The notes beneath the pieces were generated by a model. That model worked only from the letters and a program-made list of their open reading frames with translations. It was not told the origin of the DNA and searched no databases. From positions 1 through 30,233 of the IMG/VR virus record IMGVR_UViG_3300044691_000117: a stretch of DNA of 30,233 nucleotides. The stretch is one strand, 5' to 3'. A program made the position numbers and the translations under genes. The stretch is from a virus. This document shows, in pieces, positions 13,747-20,958 of this stretch (the stretch's first letter is position 1; each line of letters opens with the position of its first letter).

Positions 13747-13887
13747 TTGGGCAAGCGCAACTGGTTCTGGGATATCGAGGAATGGCTGACTTATGACGAC
13801 GATGGGAAGGCTCATGTTCGATGGACATTCTATCTGTTCATCGCTGTACTGATACTCGGTGGAATCGTTGTGTGGTTCATCACATAA
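13747..13887 (+). CDS. Small single-span membrane protein (46 aa)
   Basis: TTG 13747 follows GGAGAG (about six bases). The 46-residue product has a polar N-terminal half (GKRNWFWDIEEWLTYDDDGK) and a C-terminal helix (YLFIAVLILGGIVVWFIT). An upstream in-frame ATG (13576) would lie over the preceding genes. It ends the micro-gene cluster, before the palindrome at 13911. Confidence 0.55.
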   Translation: MGKRNWFWDIEEWLTYDDDGKAHVRWTFYLFIAVLILGGIVVWFIT

Positions 13888-13910
13888 GCGCCACGGCGCT
13901 CGACATTCCT

Positions 13911-13956
13911 CACGTAACTTTTTTCACTCACGAACGTGACATGAAAATGTTACGTG
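13911..13956. promoter_or_regulatory. 46-bp imperfect palindrome between micro-gene cluster and virion-like genes
   Basis: Outer arms CACGTAAC (13911-13918) and GTTACGTG (13949-13956) are perfect 8-bp complements. A middle TTTTCA/TGAAAA pairing and an inner TCACG-AA-CGTGA (13928-13939) share nearly the same centre, so the whole piece can fold into one long hairpin or serve as a dimer-binding site. No T-run follows, so it is not a standard terminator. It lies in the 164-bp gap before the gene at 14052. Confidence 0.55.
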
Positions 13957-14051
13957 GCATCGACCAGTAAAATCACCGCGCAGTCTTACGCCGACAGGAC
14001 CGCGCTGTACCACCCCGTCGGCTATGAACGATAAATAAGGGATAGGACACC

Positions 14052-14402
14052 ATGGCAACACCGATCACCCTCGACGACGTCGTCGCCGCAGTCGCGGCCG
14101 AAGACACCGTAATCAACTCCGCGATTGCTTTCATCGTCAGCGTGCCCGGCCTCGTGGCCACGGCGGCAGGCGCGGCTGGCATCGACCAGACCAAAGCCAC
14201 CGCACTTGTCACAGACCTGACCAGCCAGACCAGCGCCATCGCTGCCGCGCTGGTGACGGGGACACCTGCCGCCCCCGTGCCGGTCCCGCCTCCGACACCG
14301 ACTCCGGTGCCGCCGAGCCCGCCTCCCGTGCCAACTCCGGCCGTGGCAGCCAACGCCGCCGCAGCCGTGGCGGCGATGAAGAAGAAACTCGGCATCAAGT
14401 AG
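14052..14402 (+). CDS. Ala-rich protein with Pro-rich linker (116 aa)
   Basis: Residues 1-75 form an Ala/Val-rich helical region (ITLDDVVAAVAAEDTVINSA, then GIDQTKATALVTDLTSQTSA). Residues about 76-98 are a Pro-rich linker (PVPVPPPTPTPVPPSPPPVP), and the end is a short Ala/Lys helix. It resembles the first part of the next gene product, which also has a helical head and a Pro-rich linker, so the two may share a role, perhaps in the virion. No family is firmly recognised. Confidence 0.65.
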   Translation: MATPITLDDVVAAVAAEDTVINSAIAFIVSVPGLVATAAGAAGIDQTKATALVTDLTSQTSAIAAALVTGTPAAPVPVPPPTPTPVPPSPPPVPTPAVAANAAAAVAAMKKKLGIK

Positions 14403-14427
14403 TGAACTGCTGAAGGAAGACCGTCAC

Positions 14428-15678
14428 ATGACGCAACATCGCAGGCTCCTCAACCACAACAGCAAAACCGTCACCGACCCTCTCGCCAGCCTATTGGCTG
14501 ACATACAGGGCCAGACGGGCAAGCTGCATGCGGCTGTCGAGTCTGCGACGGCGCCGCCAGCGGCGACCGATATCGCCACCAAGGTCGGGTCGATCCAAGG
14601 GACCGCCGACACCGTGAGCGCAGCAACCATGGCGATCACCAATGCGCTTGCGGCCATTTCCGCCGACGTTCAGGCTGACATCACGACCGAGATTGCTGCA
14701 CTGCGGCAGGGCGCGGCTACCCTGACCGCGGCCGCGGCGGATATCAGTACCGATGCTGACGCTATTGAGGCCGATGCGGCGACCATCGCGGCCCAAAAGG
14801 GCGCCCAAGCCTCACAACCGGCCCCACAGCCGGTTCCACCAATTCCGGCACCCATCCCCGCCCAGCCACAGCAACCGTCCCAGACGCCTCCCGTGGCCTC
14901 CAGCGGCATATCGTGGCCGAGCTTTACGGGTTCCGACCGGCTGGTCGGGGCGTCCAAGTCCGGCATGGTTGCCGTCTACGTCGATGCCGCGCTGGGCGCC
15001 GAGGCCACCCAGAACGCTGTGGATCTGCTGGCCGACGCCGACCGCATCGTCACCATGAACAATACGATCTTCGGCAAGACGCAAAAGACGCCGGTCAATG
15101 TCATCCTGTTCGCGATCGACGCCCAGACCGATGGCTCCGGTGGCGCCGATCACATGGGCTGCGACTGGAGCAGCGGGTCGGATATCGAGGTCTGCGTTTC
15201 CTATGGCGATAGCGCGCGCTGCTCCGGCCTGTTCATGGCCGAGTTGTGCGAATGCGCCATGAACAACAATCTGTGCGGGCTGTCGACCGGCGAGACATTG
15301 TCGCGCTGGTGCGCGGCGGTGGCCTCGAGCAACGCGCTGTCGGATTTTGCCACCGCGCCGACGTGGCAGCAGGATGGCCTGCAGAACTTCGTTGATGCTA
15401 CCGACCCGACTGATAACAACCCCGACTCCATCGGCTGCGGGATGGCGTTCCTCTCGTATCTGCTGCATCGCGGCGCGACCATGCCGCAGATCGCGCAAGC
15501 CATGGTCAAGCTGGGGGATGCAGGAACGCTGGCTGCGCTCTATGCGGCGCTGAAAATGGGCGACCGCGGGTTGGCGTGGCCGACGTTCGGCGCGGCCGTC
15601 AGCGCGTTGGGCAATATCACCGACGACGATCCATTCGCTCAGGTCGCGATGGCTATGCGCGCGCACGAGCATGTCTAG
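14428..15678 (+). CDS. Helical-head, Pro-linker, C-terminal globular protein (416 aa)
   Basis: AAGGAAGA precedes ATG 14428. Residues about 1-125 are Ala-rich and coiled-coil-like. Residues 128-155 are a Pro/Gln linker. Residues about 160-416 form a globular domain with GMVAVYVDAALGAEATQNA, DRIVTMNNTIFG, a short helix FMAELCECAMNN, then L-S-T-G-E-T-L-S-R-W and GCGMAFLSYLL. The arrangement recalls a widespread unnamed domain with E-L-x-E and S-x-G-E-x-L-S-R motifs that may be peptidase-like; this is from memory and not proven. A classic HExxH is absent. Its place before the LamG-like gene suggests a virion or host-surface role. Confidence 0.6.
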   Translation: MTQHRRLLNHNSKTVTDPLASLLADIQGQTGKLHAAVESATAPPAATDIATKVGSIQGTADTVSAATMAITNALAAISADVQADITTEIAALRQGAATLTAAAADISTDADAIEADAATIAAQKGAQASQPAPQPVPPIPAPIPAQPQQPSQTPPVASSGISWPSFTGSDRLVGASKSGMVAVYVDAALGAEATQNAVDLLADADRIVTMNNTIFGKTQKTPVNVILFAIDAQTDGSGGADHMGCDWSSGSDIEVCVSYGDSARCSGLFMAELCECAMNNNLCGLSTGETLSRWCAAVASSNALSDFATAPTWQQDGLQNFVDATDPTDNNPDSIGCGMAFLSYLLHRGATMPQIAQAMVKLGDAGTLAALYAALKMGDRGLAWPTFGAAVSALGNITDDDPFAQVAMAMRAHEHV

Positions 15679-16840
15679 CATCTTCGATCAGTTCTCGCTG
15701 CTCGACGATGCCCGCGCCAGGCGCCAGATCGAGGCCGCGCACGCCGCGCTGATCTTCGATCAGTGGTCGCACGATCCGGCCCGCGCCGAGCGGCAGATCG
15801 CGGCAGCACTCAATACGACATTTGACGCTGCCTATTGGCAGGACGACGTGCGCGCTCTTGCCGAGATCGACGCCGCGCTCTCGGGCGGCGGCGGCGGAAA
15901 CTATGTAGCGAAGGCGGTGCATCTAGACGGTGGCAGTTGCCTGTATTGTGGCAATCTATCCGTGTCACCGACGAACGATAAATTCACTTGTGTCTTCTTC
16001 GTCAACAATGCGACATTTAGCAACGGCGTTTTTCTAGCGGTAGATGAGTTGAACAGCCCCGCTCTTCAAGACATTTACTTTGACAGCGCGAAGGGCCTCT
16101 TGCCAGATATGGTCGATGCGACCGATCAGCTTGGGTTGATGTTCCAATCGGGACTGGCTCCGCTAACATCTCCGGGCTGGCACTCGGTTCTATTTAACTG
16201 CCAGACGAATTTTTCCGCAGGGAACAAGTTATTCCAACTGTATGTTGACGATGTCAGCGTTGGAACATTGGTCCAGGATGTGGACGCGGCCTTCGACATG
16301 CCATTCAATGGCTTGCCGATATACATCATGGGAAGCGGTCTTCAGGGCGATCTCATAGGAGATTTCAGTAATGTCTGGATCGCCCCAGGTCAGATCGTTG
16401 ATTTCAGCGTGACTGCCAATCGTCGAAAGTTCATCACTGCTGCGAACAAGCCGGTGAACTTAGGTGTTGACGGTTCTGCTCCGACCGGAGTGGCTCCGGC
16501 GATATTCTTCGCAGGTGACGACACGACGTTCGGCACGAACGCAGGGTCGGGGGGCTCGTTCAAGCTCGTGCAGTCGCTGTACACCGATGGCTCGGGAACT
16601 GGACGAAACGGTGCCGGACCTATTGCGGTTACGGGTGCGGTGGCTGGCAAGTCGGTTGCCACGGTGTGGAGCACGAGCGGTCCACACGGTCCACACGACA
16701 TCAGTGGCAGTTTCGAGTCGGTCATTTCCGTGAATGACCAGATTCAGCAGACGGCCAGCACCGATCTCTCCAGTGACTTTCTCGCTATTCAGATCGTGCA
16801 GGGCACCATGGCCAACGCCACCACAAGCCCGAGTGATTGA
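15671..16840 (+). CDS. LamG-like virion or adsorption protein with repeated N-terminus
   Basis: ATG 15671 overlaps the previous stop by 8 bases. The first 70 residues hold a three-fold degenerate repeat of about 23 residues, each with a D-x-A-R-A-x-x-Q-I-x-A-A-like core (ARARRQIEAAHAAL, then PARAERQIAAAL, then VRALAEIDAAL), followed by a Gly-rich hinge GGGGG. Residues about 80-250 look like a concanavalin A/LamG beta-sandwich (VHLDGGSCLYCGNLS, then FTCVFFVNNATF, LFQLYVDDVSVGTL). The C-terminus contains A-I-F-F-A-G-D-D-T-T-F and is Gly/Ser-rich. It probably binds sugar or forms part of the virion surface. It lies just upstream of the portal gene. Confidence 0.65.
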   Translation: MSSIFDQFSLLDDARARRQIEAAHAALIFDQWSHDPARAERQIAAALNTTFDAAYWQDDVRALAEIDAALSGGGGGNYVAKAVHLDGGSCLYCGNLSVSPTNDKFTCVFFVNNATFSNGVFLAVDELNSPALQDIYFDSAKGLLPDMVDATDQLGLMFQSGLAPLTSPGWHSVLFNCQTNFSAGNKLFQLYVDDVSVGTLVQDVDAAFDMPFNGLPIYIMGSGLQGDLIGDFSNVWIAPGQIVDFSVTANRRKFITAANKPVNLGVDGSAPTGVAPAIFFAGDDTTFGTNAGSGGSFKLVQSLYTDGSGTGRNGAGPIAVTGAVAGKSVATVWSTSGPHGPHDISGSFESVISVNDQIQQTASTDLSSDFLAIQIVQGTMANATTSPSD

Positions 16841-16850
16841 GGACTAGCCG

Positions 16851-18812
16851 ATGGCCCATCCCATTCGCTGGCTCGGCGATTCCTTGGTTAATTTCGTTAC
16901 AGGATTAGGAACACAAAAAGACCCGACCACAAATTCATTCTACCAGCTCAACCTCTTAAACCGCAACGATCTGGAGAACGCCTACCGCGGTGACTGGATC
17001 GCGCGCCGGGTGGTGGATGCGCCGGCGGAAGATGCGACGCGCGAGTGGCGCTCATGGCAGGCCAAACAGGCAGACATCGAGAAAATCGAGAACCTGGAGA
17101 AGAAGCACGACCTGCAGCGCAAGATGCGGCAGGCCATCGTGCGGGCTCGGCTGTACGGCGGCGCGGCGCTGGTGATGGGCGTCGAGAACGGCGAGATTTT
17201 TGAGCCGGTCGATCTCGACACGGTTGGTCTGAACGACCTGCGCTTTATCGCGGTGATGAACAAGTACGAGCTTTCCGCAGGCCCACGCATCTATGACGTC
17301 GAGAGCGAGTGGTACACCCGCCCGGAATACTATGCGGTGTCAACGCCGATCGAGGGTATGGACCTCGCACGGACACCGAACCTCGGCCAGGTGCAGGTGC
17401 ATCCGTCGCGCGTGATCGAGTTTTCGGGCAATGAGTTGCCTGACTGGCGCTTGGCCCCGCTCGGCGGCGGCTGGGGCGACAGCGTACTGCAGTCCATGGA
17501 CGAGATGCTCAAGGACTGGGGCCTGACCATCGGCGGCATCGCCAACATGGTCAACGACGGCAAGATGGATGTCGTGAAGATCCCGCAGCTTTCGGAGAAG
17601 CTGACCACCAGCAAGCATCTTGGTAAGCTGATCGAGCGCTTCACGCTCGCCAATCAGGCCAAGTCGTCGATCAATACGCTACTGCTCGACAAGGAAGAAG
17701 ACTGGGACCGAGTGCAGACCAATTTCAGCGGGCTGCCGAATTTGATCAACGCGCTGATGCCGATCATCGCGGGTGCGGGCGGCATCCCGGTATCGCGGCT
17801 GATGGGGCAGGCCCCCGGCAAGGGCCTCAGCCACGCCACGTCAGGCGGCGAGAGCGATCTGCGCAATTACTACGACGACGTGACATCGAAACAAAAGACG
17901 GTCTATTCGCCCGCCATGGCCACGCTGGATCAGGTCTTGGTGCGCTCGGCGCTCGGAAAATCCGATCCCTCGATCTATTACGACTGGACGCCGCTATACC
18001 AGCCCGACCCGAAGGAGTTGGCCGACATCGCCTTCGTCAAGGCGCAAGCGACCAACCTCGACGTGCAGATGGGCCTGATCAACGAGGATGCACTGCGCAA
18101 GGCCCGCGTCAATCAGCTGATCGAGGACGGCACCTATCCCGGCTTGGACGAAGCGATTGACGAGTTCGGCATGGAGCCGCCGCAGCCGACGCCGGAAGAG
18201 ATCGCCGCGCACGCCGCGCTAATGGGCAAGTCGCAGGTCGGGCCCGACGGCAAGCCGCTGCCGAAGGTGCAGAACTTGCCGGGCGAGCGGAAGGCGCTGC
18301 CTAAGCCGGATACGGCGATCACAAAGGATGCCGCGCCGCGCACCCTCTACGTTCGCCGTGATGTGCTGAACGCCGACGCCATCGTGAAGTGGGCCAAGGC
18401 GCAGGGCATCGCGACCACTTTGCCCACGAGTGATATGCACGTGACCGTGGCCTTCAGTCGCCAGCCTGTGGACTGGATGAGGGCGGAAGAGGTCTACGAC
18501 CGCGATGGTCAGCTGCTCGTGTCACCCAGCGGGGTGCGCATGGTTGAGCGCTTCGGTGATGCCAAGGACTGTGTCGTACTGCTGTTCAACTCTGGCGCAC
18601 TGTCGCGTCGCCATGATGCGCTTGCGGAGATTGGCGCGTCATGGGACTGGCCCGAGTACCAGCCACACGTGACGATCAGCTACAAGGTGCCGCAGGACTT
18701 GGATGTGACTAAGATCGAGCCGTATCGCGGCCCCATCGTGCTCGGACCCGAGATATTCGAGACGGTTAACGAGGATTGGAAATCGACGATCAAAGAGGAT
18801 GCGATGGCGTGA
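16851..18812 (+). CDS. Portal protein fused to Acb1-like anti-CBASS 2H phosphoesterase
   Basis: The 653-aa product has an N-terminal DUF1073-type portal domain (NRNDLENAYRGDWIARRVVD, then IVRARLYGGAALVMG and GIPVSRLMGQAPGKGLS). Residues about 505-645 form a second domain with two H-x-T motifs, HVTVAF (H530, T532) and HVTISY (H606, T608), the 2H phosphoesterase signature. This end (RTLYVRRDVLNADAIVKWAK) resembles Acb1, the phage enzyme that cuts cyclic oligonucleotides and blocks CBASS defence. The link between Acb1 and DUF1073 portals is established in family databases as I recall it. No internal start with a good ribosome site was seen before the second domain, so it probably stays joined to the portal. 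Confidence 0.9.
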   Translation: MAHPIRWLGDSLVNFVTGLGTQKDPTTNSFYQLNLLNRNDLENAYRGDWIARRVVDAPAEDATREWRSWQAKQADIEKIENLEKKHDLQRKMRQAIVRARLYGGAALVMGVENGEIFEPVDLDTVGLNDLRFIAVMNKYELSAGPRIYDVESEWYTRPEYYAVSTPIEGMDLARTPNLGQVQVHPSRVIEFSGNELPDWRLAPLGGGWGDSVLQSMDEMLKDWGLTIGGIANMVNDGKMDVVKIPQLSEKLTTSKHLGKLIERFTLANQAKSSINTLLLDKEEDWDRVQTNFSGLPNLINALMPIIAGAGGIPVSRLMGQAPGKGLSHATSGGESDLRNYYDDVTSKQKTVYSPAMATLDQVLVRSALGKSDPSIYYDWTPLYQPDPKELADIAFVKAQATNLDVQMGLINEDALRKARVNQLIEDGTYPGLDEAIDEFGMEPPQPTPEEIAAHAALMGKSQVGPDGKPLPKVQNLPGERKALPKPDTAITKDAAPRTLYVRRDVLNADAIVKWAKAQGIATTLPTSDMHVTVAFSRQPVDWMRAEEVYDRDGQLLVSPSGVRMVERFGDAKDCVVLLFNSGALSRRHDALAEIGASWDWPEYQPHVTISYKVPQDLDVTKIEPYRGPIVLGPEIFETVNEDWKSTIKEDAMA

Positions 18813-18825
18813 CCGAGCAAGCTAA

Positions 18826-18888
18826 ATGATCGTTGCGCAGGACAATTTCGCAGACGCAAACGGCGCGGACCTCTTAAAGGAGCAGTGA
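18826..18888 (+). CDS. Possible 20-aa peptide between portal and next gene
   Basis: ATG 18826 to TGA 18886-18888 reads MIVAQDNFADANGADLLKEQ. The D-N-F-x-D-x-N-G-x-x-L pattern resembles the start of some phage LamG-type proteins, so it may be a remnant. The ribosome site is weak. Confidence 0.2.
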   Translation: MIVAQDNFADANGADLLKEQ

Positions 18889-18891
18889 GGC

Positions 18892-19194
18892 ATGACTGTT
18901 CAAGACGACATCGCAGCCATCAACACCAGCCTGACTAGGCTGAGCGCTGACAAGGAGGCGTGCACTGGGTTTCTGACGTCCTACGTCCAGCAGTTCAACG
19001 CGCTGGCACAGTTGGAGTGGGGTGGCACCGCGACGCAGGCGAAGGTCGAGGCGGCGATGACGAGCATGGCCGCGATACTGACCACCTACGTTCATCACTT
19101 CGATGCCGTGACGATGGACTTGGCGCAGTTGAATGCTCTCGTGGCCACCGCGACTAGGCATTTGGTCTTCGCTGATGTTATCGAACTTGTGTGA
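18892..19194 (+). CDS. Helical hypothetical protein (100 aa)
   Basis: AAAGGAGC precedes ATG 18892. The 100-residue product is almost wholly helical (MTVQDDIAAINTSLTRLSAD, then VEAAMTSMAAILTTYVHHFD) and could form a coiled-coil bundle. It lies between the portal and MuF-like genes; a head-assembly role is possible but not shown. Confidence 0.6.
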   Translation: MTVQDDIAAINTSLTRLSADKEACTGFLTSYVQQFNALAQLEWGGTATQAKVEAAMTSMAAILTTYVHHFDAVTMDLAQLNALVATATRHLVFADVIELV

Positions 19195-19215
19195 AGCTTC
19201 CACGTCGCCACACGC

Positions 19216-20151
19216 ATGAGCATCCACGCGCGCTGCCTGTGCGGGCCTCCTCGCGGATTGCCGGCCATCCAAGTCCAAGACGCCGCCCGCTTCGATCCCA
19301 CCGGCACCTCGGCGATCCGAAGCAAGTTCAAGTCCGACATGGACATGCGCTGGAACAGGCTGAAGAAACTCACTGCCGCCGCGGTCGGCAAATACGGCCA
19401 GTCCAGCGTCGAGATGATACAGCATTCCATCGTCACCGGCGACGATCCGATTCTAGCGTTTCAGACCTGGCTGGACGAGGCGCTGCGGCAGGTGGTGCTC
19501 GGCTACGACGGGAGTTGGACCGCCAAGTATGTGCGGGGCGCGGCTGATGCTGGCAGCAAGCACGCTTTTGCCAACGCACCGACTGATGCAACGCCAGCCG
19601 ACCGCACGCCAGCGCTGCAAAGCCTGACCGTCACCGAGCTCCAAGGCATCGCAGAAGCCGTCAGCCAGCAATGCGTGCGCGCCTTCGGCAATGGCCTGAT
19701 GACGCATGCAAAACCGACCTCGATCGCGCAGGCTACATCCGTCGTGATCGACAAGGTCGGCAAGAGCCGCGGTCGCGCGCTCGCCGAGTTCATGGTGGTC
19801 CGCGCCCATGCCGCCGCGACACTGGACGCCTTTCGTGCCGCTGGGATTTCCCACGTCGGCACGGTGGCCGAGCGCGTGAGACCGGTGTCGCCTCCCGACG
19901 ACCTCACGCGCGATGCCAAGAAACGGAAGCATAACCTCAAGGGGCTTTATAACGTTCTAACGGCAGCCGATGATGAGGTGTGTTTTCGCTGCCAAGAAGC
20001 GTCGGATGATTCTCCCTATACGCTCGACGAGGCGGAAGAGCTTGTGCCCCTGCACATAAATTGCAGATGCGCGCTGGTGCCGGCAGATGATAGGCGCTTC
20101 GCCAGCGTGCGCGATGCTTACGATCCTGATGAAAGCGTCGCTCGTAAGTAA
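19216..20151 (+). CDS. MuF-like/SPP1 gp7-like head morphogenesis protein
   Basis: The 311-aa product has the C-terminal minor-head (MuF) pattern: residues about 200-300 carry RAHAAATLDAFRAAGISHVG, then D-D-E-V-C-F-R-C-Q-E and P-L-H-I-N-C-R-C-A-L, the Cys-pair and H-x-N-C-R-C ending typical of Mu gpF and SPP1 gp7-type proteins. It sits after the portal gene, as expected. These proteins join the portal during capsid assembly. Residues 1-190 are helical. ATG 19216 is the first ATG after an in-frame stop at 19192, but the ribosome site is poor. The last 34 bases overlap the oppositely directed gene, so its end may have been altered by that insertion. Confidence 0.75.
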   Translation: MSIHARCLCGPPRGLPAIQVQDAARFDPTGTSAIRSKFKSDMDMRWNRLKKLTAAAVGKYGQSSVEMIQHSIVTGDDPILAFQTWLDEALRQVVLGYDGSWTAKYVRGAADAGSKHAFANAPTDATPADRTPALQSLTVTELQGIAEAVSQQCVRAFGNGLMTHAKPTSIAQATSVVIDKVGKSRGRALAEFMVVRAHAAATLDAFRAAGISHVGTVAERVRPVSPPDDLTRDAKKRKHNLKGLYNVLTAADDEVCFRCQEASDDSPYTLDEAEELVPLHINCRCALVPADDRRFASVRDAYDPDESVARK

Positions 20152-20846
20152 CCAGCTTTGTTTCTGTTACTAGCCTGCTCTTTCCATGTTGCCCAACGAC
20201 AGTTGCTTAGCTCGTAGTCCCCATCTTTGTCGGGATAACGGTCTATCGAGTCTTTGTCTGGAGGACATTCGCCCATGTCAGCCAGAAAGTTTTCAAATTT
20301 GTGCCAGCGCTTGCAAACTTTTATGCCGCGCCCTCCGTGGTATTTATGGTTTTTGTCATTGTTTGAAATTTCGCAGCGCGATCTCATTGCAACCCAAGCC
20401 ACATATTCTTTTGTTCTGGATTTTCCGTGTGTAGTCGAACGTCTCTTTATAGAGATTGCATGAACCTCGCTTGCGTAACAACCGCAACTGACAGTTCTTC
20501 CAAGATTGCTGCTTGCTACAATAGTGATGTTTCCGCAGTCACATCGACACCTCCAAAGGGCACGACCACTTGGCCCAGCTTGCCGGTCAATAACTGTCAA
20601 GCGTCCAAATATTTTTCCGGTGTGATCTTTAAAATTATTCTGTCCACGTACGGCTGTTGTCTCACGTCGCAGACACCCGCAACTTTGCGTCAAGCCCGTT
20701 CGTAAAGATTTACTGTCGGCGCTCTTTTGCTTGCCGCAGTCGCATCTGCATAACCACTCAGAATTTTTCCCGCTACCTCCGCCTATTTTTTTAAGGACAA
20801 CAAGACGGCCGAAACGCTGACCACCGATATCTATTAAAGCGCCCAT
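20118..20846 (-). CDS. Homing-endonuclease-like protein on the opposite strand
   Basis: From ATG at 20846, after GGAAGGA on the - strand, the product has 242 residues. Two zinc-type modules are repeated: G-R-L-V-V-L ... W-L-C-R-C-D-C-G ... S-C-G-C and G-R-L-T-V-I ... W-R-C-R-C-D-C-G ... S-C-G-C. The C-terminal region (EYVAWVAMRSRCEISNNDKN, then YHGGRGIKVCKRWHKFENFL, DMGECPPDKDSIDRYPD and NCRWATWKEQ) is typical of phage homing endonuclease-like proteins. It is the only convincing - strand gene, it is richer in A+T than its neighbours, and it splits the head operon, so it likely arrived as a mobile element. A longer start at 20921 has no good ribosome site. Confidence 0.85.
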   Translation of the reverse strand: MGALIDIGGQRFGRLVVLKKIGGGSGKNSEWLCRCDCGKQKSADSKSLRTGLTQSCGCLRRETTAVRGQNNFKDHTGKIFGRLTVIDRQAGPSGRALWRCRCDCGNITIVASSNLGRTVSCGCYASEVHAISIKRRSTTHGKSRTKEYVAWVAMRSRCEISNNDKNHKYHGGRGIKVCKRWHKFENFLADMGECPPDKDSIDRYPDKDGDYELSNCRWATWKEQASNRNKAGYLRATLSSGS

Positions 20847-20891
20847 GAAGTTGTCCTTCCCAAAAAACAGCAAACTGCTGGATGGAAACTC

Positions 20892-20910
20892 TATGCGCGT
20901 AATACGCATA
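20892..20910. promoter_or_regulatory. Inverted repeat TATGCG-N7-CGCATA between divergent genes
   Basis: Six-base arms at 20892-20897 and 20905-20910 flank seven bases. It lies in the 112-bp gap between the - strand endonuclease start and the + strand protease-scaffold start, a natural place for a shared operator or promoter. No clear -35/-10 pair was assigned. Confidence 0.35.
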
Positions 20911-20958
20911 AAACAAGGCACTTCTTTAGGTTAGCGAATGAGAGCTAGGAAAATGCCA

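Noticed and set aside
13911-13956. Telomere-resolution (protelomerase) site or CRISPR repeat
   Set aside because: A single imperfect palindrome with bulges, no protelomerase gene and no spaced repeats, so these readings are not supported.
14812-15681. 289-aa - strand frame rich in Arg and His
   Set aside because: Complement of a clear + strand gene with a ribosome site and Pro-linker structure; no recognisable domain.
20186-20705. + strand frames within the endonuclease-like gene
   Set aside because: They are antisense to a gene with clear zinc modules and a good ribosome site; their products look like random sequence.
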